Source: Clavibacter zhangzhiyongii
Lineage (GTDB): Bacteria; Actinomycetota; Actinomycetes; Actinomycetales; Microbacteriaceae
Direction of reading: 5' to 3'
Length of the DNA: 64,000 bases
Assembly: GCF_014775655.1 (NCBI RefSeq)
Contig: NZ_CP061274.1
Coordinates: 2,976,001-3,040,000 of the forward strand
Position 1 is the stretch's first letter; every line of letters begins with the position of its first letter. The notes under the pieces are model-generated. The model had not been told where the DNA came from and made no database searches. It saw nothing but the letters and a program-made list of their open reading frames with translations. Shown here piece after piece: positions 33,390 to 42,992 of this stretch. Both the position numbers and the translations under genes were made by a program.

Positions 33390-34358
33390 TCACGCGCGCG
33401 CGTCGAACCGCCGCCGGTAGCTCGACGGCGTCACCCCGAACGCGGCCGCGAACGCCTGCCGGAGCGTGACGGGGGTGCCGAAGCCGCAGTCCGCGGAGAT
33501 CCGCTCGACGGGCAGGTCGGTGGTCTCGAGCAGCCGCCGGGCCTCGTCGAGCCGGCGGAAGCGCACCCAGGCGGCGGGGGTGGATCCGGTCGCGCGCCGG
33601 AACGCGCGCAGGAACGACCGCCGGCTCATGTGCGCCACCTCGGCGAGCCGGTCGACCCCGAGGTCCTCCCCGAGGTGCGCGAGGACGAACGCCGAGGCGA
33701 CGGCGACCGGATCCCCCGCCTCGTCCGCCGCGACGGGCCGCTCGATGTACTGCGCCTGCCCGCCCTCGCGGTGCGGCGCGACGACGAGGCTGCGCGCGAC
33801 GCGGTTGGCGGCCTCGGCGCCCAGCCGCGTGCGCACCATGTGCAGGCACGCGTCGAGCCCGGACGCGGTGCCCGCCGAGGTGAGCACGTCGCCGTGGTCG
33901 AGGTAGAGCGCGGATCCGTCGACGACGACCCCCGGGTGGCGGGCGGCGAGGCCGTCGACCGCGTTCCAATGCGTGGCGGCGCCGCGGCCGGCGAGGAGCC
34001 CGAGGTCGGCGACGGCGATCGCGCCGAGGCAGAGGCCCGCGACCGCGGCGCCGCGCGCGTGGGCCGCGACGACCGCCCGGCGGAAGGCGGGCCGGGGGTC
34101 CCGGCCGTCGTCGATCCACGACGGGATGACCACGACGTCCGCGTCGTCCGCCGCGCGCAGCCCCGCGACCCCGCCGAGCCGGTGGCCCTCCGCGGTGACG
34201 ATGGACCCGGCGCGGTCCGAGAACAGCACCGTCTCCCAGTCGCCGAGCCCCTGCCGCCGCACCTCGTCGAAGACCATCTGCGGGACGGCCAGGTGGAACA
34301 TCGTGACGCCGTCGAACGCGTAGACGGCGATCCGGACCCGATCTCCTGCATGTGGCAC
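33390..34358 (-). CDS. GlxA-like AraC family transcriptional regulator
   Basis: A 322-residue regulator. The first 190 residues are a DJ-1/PfpI-type domain (RIAVYAFDGVTMFHLAVPQM) with the nucleophile-elbow Cys in AGLCLGAIAVADLGLLAGRG. The C-terminal 100 residues are an AraC double helix-turn-helix (DRLAEVAHMSRRSFLRAFRR and the second motif PVERISADCGFGTPVTLRQA). The ligand is unknown. The GTG at 34358 is chosen because TACGAT stands six bases upstream and the fold begins there. It is divergent from an isochorismatase-family hydrolase gene, its probable target. Confidence 0.88.
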   Translation of the reverse strand: MPHAGDRVRIAVYAFDGVTMFHLAVPQMVFDEVRRQGLGDWETVLFSDRAGSIVTAEGHRLGGVAGLRAADDADVVVIPSWIDDGRDPRPAFRRAVVAAHARGAAVAGLCLGAIAVADLGLLAGRGAATHWNAVDGLAARHPGVVVDGSALYLDHGDVLTSAGTASGLDACLHMVRTRLGAEAANRVARSLVVAPHREGGQAQYIERPVAADEAGDPVAVASAFVLAHLGEDLGVDRLAEVAHMSRRSFLRAFRRATGSTPAAWVRFRRLDEARRLLETTDLPVERISADCGFGTPVTLRQAFAAAFGVTPSSYRRRFDARA

Positions 34359-34364
34359 GGATCC

Positions 34365-34370
34365 ATCGTA
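34365..34370 (-). promoter_or_regulatory. leaderless -10 element for the AraC gene
   Basis: TACGAT on the minus strand, six bases before the GTG at 34358. Decides the start. Confidence 0.6.
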
Positions 34371-34472
34371 GGAGTGCCCGCGGGCCACGGGTGCCGGTCC
34401 ACGGCAGCGGCGATGATCGGAGGACGGCGCCGCGTCCGGCGCCCGCTCGCGACCCGTTCCAGGAGATGCCCC

Positions 34473-35108
34473 ATGACCGCACCCCGCCGCGCCCTCGTCC
34501 TCGTCGACGTCCAGCAGGAGTACTTCGGAGGCCCCCTCGAGATCAGTCACCCCGACCGCGACGACTCGGTGCGCGCCGTCGGCCGCGCGATCGACGCCGC
34601 CACCGCGGCCGGCATCCCCGTCGTCGTCGTGCAGCACACCGCCGGCGAGGGCGCGCCCGTCTTCGACCCGACGAGCGACGCCTACCGCCTGCACCCGGAG
34701 ATCGAGTCGCGCCGCACGGATGCGTGGAAGGGCCTCGTGAAGTCGAAGGGCTCCGTCTTCGCGGGCACCGACCTCGCCGACTGGCTGCGCGCGGAGGGCC
34801 TCGACACGATCACCTTGGTCGGCTACATGACCAACAACTGCATCATCGCGTCGGCGGTGGAGGCCGAGGGCCTCGACGTCGCGGCCGAGGTGCTCTCCGA
34901 CGCGACCGGCGCGATCGCCCTCGAGAACGCCGCCGGATCCGTCGACGCGGCCACCGTGCACGGCACGCTCATGACGCTGCTGCACTCCAACTTCGCCGCG
35001 GTCGCGACGACCGACGCGTGGATCGCGGCGCTCGGCGCGGGCGCGGCCCTGCCGAAGGACGACCTCGGCAGCTCGGCCGTCGCGGGCGCGGCGCGCTCCG
35101 CGGGCTGA
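34473..35108 (+). CDS. isochorismatase-family cysteine hydrolase
   Basis: A 211-residue hydrolase of the isochorismatase/nicotinamidase superfamily. The catalytic Asp is in ALVLVDVQQEYF, the Lys in GLVKSKGSVFAG, and the nucleophile Cys in VGYMTNNCIIASAVEAEG. Members cleave amides or vinyl ethers; sequence alone does not fix the substrate. AGGAG lies before the ATG. It is divergent from the GlxA-like regulator, which suggests inducible use of an amide or amino-acid-derived compound. Confidence 0.88.
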   Translation: MTAPRRALVLVDVQQEYFGGPLEISHPDRDDSVRAVGRAIDAATAAGIPVVVVQHTAGEGAPVFDPTSDAYRLHPEIESRRTDAWKGLVKSKGSVFAGTDLADWLRAEGLDTITLVGYMTNNCIIASAVEAEGLDVAAEVLSDATGAIALENAAGSVDAATVHGTLMTLLHSNFAAVATTDAWIAALGAGAALPKDDLGSSAVAGAARSAG

Positions 35109-35138
35109 AACCCGGGTCCGGCTGCTCCGCGAGCCCGC

Positions 35139-35876
35139 TCATCCCGCGCTGTGCCGGTAGTCGAGCATGTCGAACGCCGTGACCTGGCAGGACGCCGCCT
35201 CGTCGCGTCCCGAGGCGGTGTCCTCCGCCAGGATCCGGTCCGCCACCCGAAGCCGGCAGGAGACGGTGCCGCCCGTCTCGCCGAGCACGGCGGTGACGCT
35301 GAAGTAGTCGCCGGCGGAGTAGGCGGCGTCGGTGAGGTGGACGTCGTGCTCCTGGGTGAGAGGGAGGTCATCCGCCGGCTCGTCGCGGTACTCCTCGTTC
35401 AGCCCGCCCAGCCAGATCGTGCGCACCTGCGGCGCGCTGCCGGTCAGCTCGACGGTGAGCGTGACCGGGTAGACGACCTCGGGGGTGCGGGGTGTGGTCG
35501 GCACCGGGCTGGACGCGGTGTCCGGGGACGACGGCGGGTACGTGTCGAGCACCAGGCCGACCAGGGTCGTGATCGCGATCGCCCACGCCGCGAGCGCCAC
35601 GGCGTTGAGCGCCAGCCCGGTGATCGCGAGCGGGCGGGAGTTCCGCCGCCGCTTGCGGGTGAGCGCGAGGATCCCGAACACCGCGCCCACCACCGCGAGG
35701 AGCCCGGTGACGAGATCGAGCACCGGCACCAGCGCGCCGATGAGCGCCAGGACGGCGAGCACGATGGCGGTCCACGCGGCCTCGTCCCGTCCGCGCGCGG
35801 GAGCGACCGGCGGGGTGGGCGATGCCGCGGGACCCGGTGGGGGCGTCGCGGGGCCGTACGGGGTCGGCTCCGTCAT
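35139..35876 (-). CDS. DUF4190-type membrane protein
   Basis: A 245-residue protein with a Pro/Ala-rich start, three hydrophobic segments (about residues 34-55, 58-76 and 85-107, including AWTAIVLAVLALIGALVPVL) and an exported C-terminal domain of about 130 residues with two Cys (GTVSCRLRV, AASCQVTAFD) that may form a disulfide. The external domain resembles the MmpS-like beta fold, as in its neighbour. Function unknown. It and the next gene look like a tandem duplication. Confidence 0.65.
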   Translation of the reverse strand: MTEPTPYGPATPPPGPAASPTPPVAPARGRDEAAWTAIVLAVLALIGALVPVLDLVTGLLAVVGAVFGILALTRKRRRNSRPLAITGLALNAVALAAWAIAITTLVGLVLDTYPPSSPDTASSPVPTTPRTPEVVYPVTLTVELTGSAPQVRTIWLGGLNEEYRDEPADDLPLTQEHDVHLTDAAYSAGDYFSVTAVLGETGGTVSCRLRVADRILAEDTASGRDEAASCQVTAFDMLDYRHSAG

Positions 35877-35952
35877 GCGCGGGCTCGCGCCGGGGACGCG
35901 GATCCGACGCCGACGCCGACGCCACCACCCGGACGACGTACCCGCCGCCGCA

Positions 35953-36648
35953 TCACTCGGCGGCGTCCCGCAGATCCTCGGCCGTCGCGCTGCAGGTGAC
36001 CGTGGCGCCGTCGCCCTCGGCCCGCTGCTCGGTGACGATGTAGTCGCCCACGAGGATCCGGCACGTGATGTCGCCCTCCTCCCCGACCGTCGGGTCGATG
36101 CTCGCGACCGCGCTCACGGAGAACATCGCCATGTCGAAGGCCGTCGTGTCGGGCACGACGACCTCGCGGCTGAACGGGAGCGGCTGGTCGGACGCCTGCT
36201 CGGATCCCGCGGCGCCGCCCACGGAGGTGGTCCAGAGGACGCCTGCGGTGACCGTCCCGCCGGTCCCCTCCACCTCGTACGTGACGCGCGGCTCGTCCGC
36301 CGCCTCCGCCGACGACCGCGCCTCGGACTCCTGCACCGCGCCCGTGATGAGGGCGACGATGCCGGCCGTGTAGGCGATCGCGAGCACGATCGAGAGGATC
36401 GCCGCGATCACGCTCACGATGAGGCCGCCGAGCGCCATGCCCTTGGGCCGGTCGCGGAGCGCCAGCCCGATGATCCCGAGCACGACGCCCACGACCGCGA
36501 GGAACCCCGACACGTAGTTGAGGAACGGGATGACGGACCCGATGAGCGACAGCACGCCCAGGATGAGCGCGGCGAGGCCCACGCCGTTGAAGGTCTTCCG
36601 CTCGCGGGGTCCGCTGGTGTCGGGTTCGGGCGCGTAGCTGAAGGTCAT
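35953..36648 (-). CDS. DUF4190-type membrane protein, paralogue of the downstream gene
   Basis: A 231-residue relative of the 35139-35876 product with the same order: short Pro-rich start, three hydrophobic helices (GVGLAALILGVLSLIGSVIP, FLAVVGVVLGIIGLALRD, GLIVSVIAAILSIVLAIAYT) and an exported domain with two Cys (GDITCRILV, ATVTCSATAEDL). The external part starts VTYEVEGTGGTVTAGVLWTT, an MmpS-like strand pattern. The ATG at 36648 is chosen over an in-frame start 10 codons upstream; a near-consensus CAGGGT -10 stands six bases before it. Function unknown. Confidence 0.68.
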   Translation of the reverse strand: MTFSYAPEPDTSGPRERKTFNGVGLAALILGVLSLIGSVIPFLNYVSGFLAVVGVVLGIIGLALRDRPKGMALGGLIVSVIAAILSIVLAIAYTAGIVALITGAVQESEARSSAEAADEPRVTYEVEGTGGTVTAGVLWTTSVGGAAGSEQASDQPLPFSREVVVPDTTAFDMAMFSVSAVASIDPTVGEEGDITCRILVGDYIVTEQRAEGDGATVTCSATAEDLRDAAE

Positions 36649-36724
36649 GCCTCGACCCTGGCAGGGATCGGGACGCATCCGACCGCCAGCGGGTCACGAT
36701 CCCGCGACGGCCGGCCGCGCGGTG

Positions 36725-37840
<1,116 letters not shown>

Positions 37841-38004
37841 GCGCGCTCCGTCTCGTCTCCCCGCGAGGTGCGACCGGCGGCGGCGATGCGGGAGGGCGAG
37901 TCCCAATATGGCCATCGTGCGCCCCGAGCGGGCGACTTCCGTAGGATCTTCGCCGAAGGCCGCTCCTCCTGCGTGATCCTTCGCCCCGAGAGGACGGACG
38001 CCCG

Positions 38005-38499
38005 ATGCCGACGAAGGAACTGCGGGCGCGCGAGCCGCTCGATGAGGTCGACCGCAAGCTCGTCGCGCTCCTCCGTGCGGACGCCCGCACCCCGAACAGC
38101 CGCCTCGCCGAGCAGGCGGGCATCGCGCCGTCGACGTGCGTCACCCGCGTGCGCGGCCTCGTGGAGCGCGGCGTGATCACCGGCTTCACCGCCACCATCG
38201 ACGCCGATGCGGTGGGCGTGGGCCTGCAGGCGCTCATCAGCATCGCGATCCGCGCGGGCGCCCGCCACGAGATGGCCCGCTTCGCCAACGAGATGCGCGA
38301 GCTCGCCGACGTAGTGCAGCTCTTCTTCCTCGGCGGATCCGAGGACTTCATCGTCCACATCGCAGTCCGCGACAGCGACCACCTCCGCGACTTCGTGCTG
38401 GACCACCTCTCGGCGCACCCGGCCGTGGCGTCGACCCGCACGAGCGTGGTCTTCGACCACCACTACTCGGGGCCGGCTGTCGCGGATCCGGCTAGGTAG
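38005..38499 (+). CDS. Lrp/AsnC family regulator, AldR-like
   Basis: A 164-residue Lrp/AsnC regulator. The helix-turn-helix is LDEVDRKLVALLRADARTPN followed by LAEQAGIAPSTCVTRVRGLV. The ligand-binding RAM domain starts VGLQALISIAIRAG and contains LFFLGGSEDFIVHIAVRD. By position it probably controls the divergent ald gene in response to alanine or another amino acid. GC-rich core sequence ends at its stop, where a low-GC stretch begins. Confidence 0.88.
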   Translation: MPTKELRAREPLDEVDRKLVALLRADARTPNSRLAEQAGIAPSTCVTRVRGLVERGVITGFTATIDADAVGVGLQALISIAIRAGARHEMARFANEMRELADVVQLFFLGGSEDFIVHIAVRDSDHLRDFVLDHLSAHPAVASTRTSVVFDHHYSGPAVADPAR

Positions 38500-38973
38500 C
38501 CATCTAGCACGCTAGACAGATAGACGCCGCCCCATCGGCTTCAGAAGTGAGGTTCTTTGGCCTCGTAGATCTAGGCACCGCCGCCCCCTCAGTCCTAGGA
38601 TCCTGTTTTGTCGCGTCGTGCTTCTGACTGGTATGGCCCGCACCCTTAGAACGAATCCGAGGGTGCGTTTACGTCCATAATGCCTCTGCCTGAGTCTTTT
38701 TCGACTTTCTAAGTGCCGAACAGGGCACCTAATCCTTTTCGAAGGCCAGGCGCTGGACTACGCCGCATTAACGGAAACACCTATATACAAACATCTTAGT
38801 ACGACTGCGCATCACACGCTGGAACTACTACATACGCCATCATAAAATAAGCCACGGTGGAAACGGCATGAACGACGCAAAAGATTGCAATCCGGGCCCG
38901 GCGGATTCGCAGGCTCCCAAGATGCTTATGTCATCGGCTTATGTGTCCACTCTAAAGCAAGCGAGGAACGCAG
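38500..38973. other. low-GC gap with two hairpins between lrp and a membrane-protein gene
   Basis: 474 bases of atypical, AT-richer DNA with no convincing gene. A hairpin at 38639-38667 (arms CGCACCCT and AGGGTGCG, followed by TTT) could terminate lrp. A second with arms GTGCC/GGCAC lies near 38715-38730, followed by a T-rich run. An 88-codon frame at 38868-39134 overlaps the next gene in another phase and lacks a good ribosome site. No tRNA or inverted repeat was seen. Confidence 0.5.
38639..38667 (+). terminator. possible intrinsic terminator after lrp
   Basis: 8-bp arms CGCACCCT and AGGGTGCG with a 13-base loop, followed directly by TTT, 139 bases after the lrp stop. Confidence 0.45.
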
Positions 38974-40014
38974 ATGCTCCCGAGAAGCGAATTACGCGAA
39001 CCCGAGGCACGCAAGGAGGCACAATACTGGCTAAGGTCCTTTCCGGTAGCAAGCGGCATGGGGTTACTTGCATGCGTTGCTTGGGCAGTCTTCAATATTC
39101 CAAGCACAAATATACCGGCCATCGACGCGTCTAACCGGGTAGGTATCCAAGTGACAGTCTCAAAAGAAGTTGAACGCGTCGACGTCAACTTTTACGGCGA
39201 GTCGCTTGAGCCGGGATTCGATATATCTACATCTCCCGACGGAGTTGGCACGGCCAAAGTCTCAGTAGTATCGACGCGTCGAGACAATGGTTTCTTAGGA
39301 TGCGGCACCGACGCCGACTACCTGGTACCAGGTGCTTATGTAGACAAGCCGTACTTAAACCTACAAGAGGTGACAGTAGCACTCGGTAAGTCATCCGTTG
39401 ACTTAGGCCCCAATGCCGTATGTGCGTTCCAACCCCAGTCATTCACGGCCACGGAAGGGGCGCAAACATGGATCAGAACTCCATCCTTGACTGTCGGCGG
39501 GGAGTCGATGAACCCAAACCAGACAGCCACTGCATGTATCAGTCTCGTAACGACGGAGGGTCAACCTGAAAACACGACTACATCGACTGGCTCGTGTGTA
39601 GATGCAGCCGCCGACGAAACCGGTGTTGGGTCACAGCGGGCCCATACAGAGGGTGGCATAAGATTTTTGGAGTCCGTTCCCGAGCGGGCACGCCAATCGC
39701 AAAAGACGCTCTACTTCGGAGTCTCACTCGGCCTTGCCGGCGGCTTTCTATCCACAATCTTAGTCTGGCTGGACGCTCAACGTTCGCGAGTCGCGCCGAC
39801 CACATCGTCGCAAAGAGGCGCGAGTGTAAATGCGCAGTCTGCAACGCGGCACGTTAGCCGCACGCGTAGGATTTATAGTCGCCCTGGTTTGCGTCGCTAC
39901 ACGCAAGTAGCCGCCGTTCCCGCTCGTCGGACAAAGTCACGATGGCCAGAACAGAAAGGTCGGCTTGCAAAGCTATTGCGCCGCCTACTTTCACTGGGAA
40001 ACGCCGAAAAATGA
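38974..40014 (+). CDS. hypothetical two-TM membrane protein on a low-GC island
   Basis: A 346-residue protein of no family I recognise. Residues 1-24 are charged; TM1 is about 25-43 (VASGMGLLACVAWAVFNI). An external domain (44-244) has four Cys at 110, 150, 188 and 208 that could form two disulfides, and a beta-rich pattern (GIQVTVSKEVERVDVNFYGE). TM2 is about 245-266 (TLYFGVSLGLAGGFLSTILV), followed by an 80-residue Arg/Lys-rich cytoplasmic tail. The layout is receptor-like, and no catalytic motif is visible. GAGGAA at 38963-38968 supports the start. Codon use is AT-rich and unlike the neighbours, which indicates transfer. Confidence 0.65.
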   Translation: MLPRSELREPEARKEAQYWLRSFPVASGMGLLACVAWAVFNIPSTNIPAIDASNRVGIQVTVSKEVERVDVNFYGESLEPGFDISTSPDGVGTAKVSVVSTRRDNGFLGCGTDADYLVPGAYVDKPYLNLQEVTVALGKSSVDLGPNAVCAFQPQSFTATEGAQTWIRTPSLTVGGESMNPNQTATACISLVTTEGQPENTTTSTGSCVDAAADETGVGSQRAHTEGGIRFLESVPERARQSQKTLYFGVSLGLAGGFLSTILVWLDAQRSRVAPTTSSQRGASVNAQSATRHVSRTRRIYSRPGLRRYTQVAAVPARRTKSRWPEQKGRLAKLLRRLLSLGNAEK

Positions 40015-40228
40015 CGTCCGTAACTAAGGCTCTAGGGAGACCAATACGGGTTCACGGGGCCTGGGTCCAAAGCATCATTAGGATTAAGCGCAACGGCTGA
40101 CGTGTCCACATTGGCAGACTCTCCTAGGTTTCGGCACCAGTGAGACAGAACATTGCTACCCCGAGTCGGTACCCCTCAAGCGGGTAAGCGGCTTATGTGG
40201 CCGGAAGGCGTTGTTTTACTGATCCCGG

Positions 40229-40834
40229 CTACTCCCCCGACTGCCCCGCGTCCGTCACCGTCACGTCGCTGTGCACGAAGTTGAGGTACGAGCGGGAGGC
40301 GGTCGGGCCGCGCTGGCCCTGGTAGCGGGAGGCGTACTCGCCAGACCCGTAGGGCTTCTCCGCGGGCGACGAGAGGCGGAAGAAGCACAGCTGGCCGATC
40401 TTCATCCCGGGCCAGAGCTTGATGGGCAGCGTGGCGACGTTCGACAGCTCGAGAGTGACGTGGCCGGAGAACCCGGGGTCGATGAAGCCGGCGGTGGAGT
40501 GCGTGAGGAGGCCGAGGCGGCCGAGCGAGCTCTTGCCCTCGAGGCGCGCCGCGACGTCGTCGGGCAGCGTGACCAGCTCGAACGTGGATCCGAGGACGAA
40601 CTCGCCCGGGTGCAGGATGAACGGCTCCCCCGGCTTCGACTCGATGAGGCGCGTGAGCTCGGGCTGGTCCTCGGCGGGGTCGATGTAGGGGTACTTGTGG
40701 TTGTCGAACAGCCGGAAGAAGCGGTCGATGCGCACGTCGATGCTCGCGGGCTGCAGCATCCCGGGGTCGTACGGATCGAGGGCCACTCGTCCGGCGTCGA
40801 GCTCGGCGGTGATGTCACGGTCGGAGAGGAGCAC
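40229..40834 (-). CDS. dcd: dCTP deaminase (possibly bifunctional dCTP deaminase/dUTPase)
   Basis: A 201-residue trimeric pyrimidine-nucleotide deaminase. The family signature is visible as [20 protein letters not shown] and [14 protein letters not shown], with the catalytic Glu in the second block. Actinobacterial Dcd enzymes such as that of M. tuberculosis can also hydrolyse dUTP; whether this one does cannot be read here. The GTG start is preceded at six bases by TAGGCT. It sits beside tRNA-Gly and has core-like base composition, separating two low-GC islands. Confidence 0.95.
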   Translation of the reverse strand: MLLSDRDITAELDAGRVALDPYDPGMLQPASIDVRIDRFFRLFDNHKYPYIDPAEDQPELTRLIESKPGEPFILHPGEFVLGSTFELVTLPDDVAARLEGKSSLGRLGLLTHSTAGFIDPGFSGHVTLELSNVATLPIKLWPGMKIGQLCFFRLSSPAEKPYGSGEYASRYQGQRGPTASRSYLNFVHSDVTVTDAGQSGE

Positions 40835-40840
40835 GTCAGG

Positions 40841-40846
40841 AGCCTA
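40841..40846 (-). promoter_or_regulatory. leaderless -10 element for dcd
   Basis: TAGGCT on the minus strand, six bases before the GTG at 40834. Confidence 0.65.
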
Positions 40847-40915
40847 CCGGCGCTGGGTGGCGCCCGGCCGGAGTCTTGCTAGGCTGTGGTCTCGACCCGG
40901 TTCCTAGCCGGTCGC

Positions 40916-40989
40916 GCGAGTGTAGTTCAATGGTAGAACTTCAGCTTCCCAAGCTGATAGCGCGGGTTCGATTCCCGTCACTCGCTCCA
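40916..40989 (+). tRNA. tRNA-Gly(CCC)
   Basis: A complete cloverleaf. The acceptor stem GCGAGTG pairs with CACTCGC, the D arm is GTTCAATGGTAGAAC, and the anticodon stem TCAGC/GCTGA encloses the loop TTCCCAA with anticodon CCC. The T arm carries GGTTCGATTCC, and the 3' CCA is encoded. AT-rich foreign-looking DNA begins right after the CCA, as at a tRNA integration site. Confidence 0.96.
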
Positions 40990-41116
40990 TTTATTTAGCA
41001 AGTCGTGCATATAGTTGCCGCTAAATTTAGCATTTACTTATGCTGGGGTGCTTTGCAATAGATTCTTCGAGCGCGACTGTATTAGTGTTGATATTTGAAA
41101 TATATAATTGCGGCCC

Positions 41117-41401
41117 CTAGTCGTCCGACATTATGGAACCAGTTTCTGTAATCCAAACTCGCTTACCTTCGCTAATGCGAGTGGCTACGACGGACAGTTC
41201 GGGGTCAGAGATAGAGGCCCCATTGCCTACCGCGTTAACGGCTTCCAGCAAAGCTCTTCTGACTTCAGCGACAGGCCGTCCCGCATATTTGGATGAGACC
41301 GAAGCCAATGCCGCACCAAGACGCTTGATCTGCTCCGCTAGCTGACGCGGAAAGTCGGGATTCATGTGAAATGTCATAGCAAGAAGTCTATCGAGTTGCA
41401 T
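41117..41401 (-). CDS. hypothetical small protein on the tRNA-Gly island
   Basis: A 94-residue soluble protein with a helical start (FPRQLAEQIKRLGAALASVS) and a compact end (AGRPVAEVRRALLEAVNAVG, SDPELSVVATRISEGKRVWI). I recognise no named family, though similar small proteins occur in actinobacterial islands. The start is uncertain: ATG at 41401 is chosen after AAGG, with ATGs at 41377 and 41365 as alternatives, and the open frame extends to a GTG at 41527. It lies downstream of the 477-aa gene on the same strand, and a hairpin near 41528-41543 separates them. Confidence 0.5.
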   Translation of the reverse strand: MQLDRLLAMTFHMNPDFPRQLAEQIKRLGAALASVSSKYAGRPVAEVRRALLEAVNAVGNGASISDPELSVVATRISEGKRVWITETGSIMSDD

Positions 41402-41558
41402 GGACCCTTGGCAATCACCTTGATGCAAGAGACTCTTGCCGCTACTACGCCGGCAAGCGGCAGCACGCTTGCGGGCATCTAGCGTCGACGCTTGGCCACC
41501 CGGGTCCCTAGTACGCCAAAAATGCACCGGACGGAGGTCCGGGCAACCGCAGGCTAGT

Positions 41559-42992
41559 TCAGATGGCCGCCTCCGCTAGGCGCTTTACGCCGGAATCAAA
41601 TCGCAATTGATCTGGCGTTCCAGAAAATTGACGAATAGCAGACATGAGGGCGCGATCGGTGTTGCTCGTCAGTTTCGGTTCAAGCAGATCTAGAAGCAGC
41701 GTCCATTGATTTCGGCCTACGTTACTATTGAGTAGCGACGCTATTGACGGCTCCAAAAAGAGCCGAAGGGCAATCCGCGCGTCCGATGTTGAAAATCTGG
41801 AAATCATCTTCTTATATGAAACGACGGCGGCAGCACTGACCCCGTAGCCATTACCCAAATAGCAATCAACAATGATGCGGACATATCGCTCGCGAACCTG
41901 CGCGGGCACGTCCCCTTGTTCACCGGCAAGATCAAGCACTCTCCGTGCGGGTGTGGGCTCATTGTAAAAATTGTCAGACCCGTGATGAGCACTACTCAAG
42001 AGATCGAGAGCATCACTCATATCTATGGCGCGCACCTCATTGGTCAGGTAAGCAGATCCGTTTACGAGGTCGATGAGCTCGCGCGCTGCGCTAGCGAAAT
42101 CCGTCTCAGCACTCGCGCTTGCCCGACCGTGACGTAAGCCGAAGCTCTTTCGCGCCGCGTCATGGACAAATGGCCACAGACGCGGCCAGAGAAGACGAAC
42201 GTTGTCGGCGACTGTAGGCGTTCGATCCGGAGCAGTGTAGAGACCGAACAGCCCATTTGCGAGCGTGTCAGCCCGGTCTAAGGGCAGCTGGTCGAAGAAC
42301 GCTGCCGCGGAATCCACAGCGGGCTGATCAAGAACGTCTCTCTTTATATTTGCGAGTAGTCGGCCCGTATGGGCAGTCACATTATCCGTTGGGACATTAA
42401 TGACTTCGCGAATGCACAGCTGCAAGAAAGTCACAAGCTCAAGGCCCGTAAGTTCGTTTTGGTTCGGATGGGCGGCACTCGCATGATTGCGCATGAATCG
42501 GATATTATCGAGACGCGCAAATCCTACGTCACTAAGCAGCCCAATGGTCATCGCGGCCCGTAGGAGACGTGCATCATCAATAGACGGTAGGTCCTCTTCG
42601 GCTTTGAGCGCCTTCCGCAGGTCAGAGTTCGTTCCCGCAGCAATGTCAAAAAAGTATGCGATGTCGAACCCGGTCACACGGGATCGCAACGCTGAAACCA
42701 GTTCATCCCATAGGTAGTTCAACGCAGCATCGAACAACCCCACGGTGGCTGCCGCCACCATTTTTGAGACGTAATGTGCGCGAGAGCGAATAAGGGGGTC
42801 AAGCTCTTCGAGGACGCTTCCGACATTACTTACCATCGCTGCACGCTCGCCGACAGGCACAAAAAGTCGCTCAGTCGGCAGGCCAAATTGCTCTAGCATG
42901 CCCCTGACGCCCTCTTCGAATCTAACGAGATCGGTAGCAGGCGTTCCAGTGTGGGCTACACGAGCGCTCTCGTCTGGATGATTGTCGGTCAT
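41559..42992 (-). CDS. hypothetical protein with HEPN-like N-terminal region
   Basis: A 477-residue, mostly helical protein. Residues 75-180 resemble a HEPN-type four-helix bundle: LFDAALNYLWDELVSALRSR as the first helix, and FMRNHASAAHPNQNE later, which offers Arg168-x6-His175 or Arg165-x4-His170 in place of the HEPN catalytic Rx4-6H. HEPN domains often act as RNases in toxin and antiphage systems. The remaining 300 residues are helical repeats without a known motif. TAGTTT six bases before the ATG supports the start. Codon use is AT-rich. It is the main gene of the tRNA-Gly island; defence is an inference. Confidence 0.6.
   Translation of the reverse strand: MTDNHPDESARVAHTGTPATDLVRFEEGVRGMLEQFGLPTERLFVPVGERAAMVSNVGSVLEELDPLIRSRAHYVSKMVAAATVGLFDAALNYLWDELVSALRSRVTGFDIAYFFDIAAGTNSDLRKALKAEEDLPSIDDARLLRAAMTIGLLSDVGFARLDNIRFMRNHASAAHPNQNELTGLELVTFLQLCIREVINVPTDNVTAHTGRLLANIKRDVLDQPAVDSAAAFFDQLPLDRADTLANGLFGLYTAPDRTPTVADNVRLLWPRLWPFVHDAARKSFGLRHGRASASAETDFASAARELIDLVNGSAYLTNEVRAIDMSDALDLLSSAHHGSDNFYNEPTPARRVLDLAGEQGDVPAQVRERYVRIIVDCYLGNGYGVSAAAVVSYKKMISRFSTSDARIALRLFLEPSIASLLNSNVGRNQWTLLLDLLEPKLTSNTDRALMSAIRQFSGTPDQLRFDSGVKRLAEAAI

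Noticed and set aside
38868-39134. 88-codon frame overlapping the start of the two-TM protein
   Set aside because: Poor ribosome site, overlaps 160 bases of a better-supported gene in another phase, and no protein-like hydrophobic pattern.
38485-40231. Short near-repeat GATCCGGCTA (38485-38494) and GATCCCGGCTA (40221-40231) at the borders of the lrp-dcd insertion
   Set aside because: Only about ten bases with a one-base gap, GATCCGG is common in this genome, and both lie in or next to coding ends; too weak to call an att pair.
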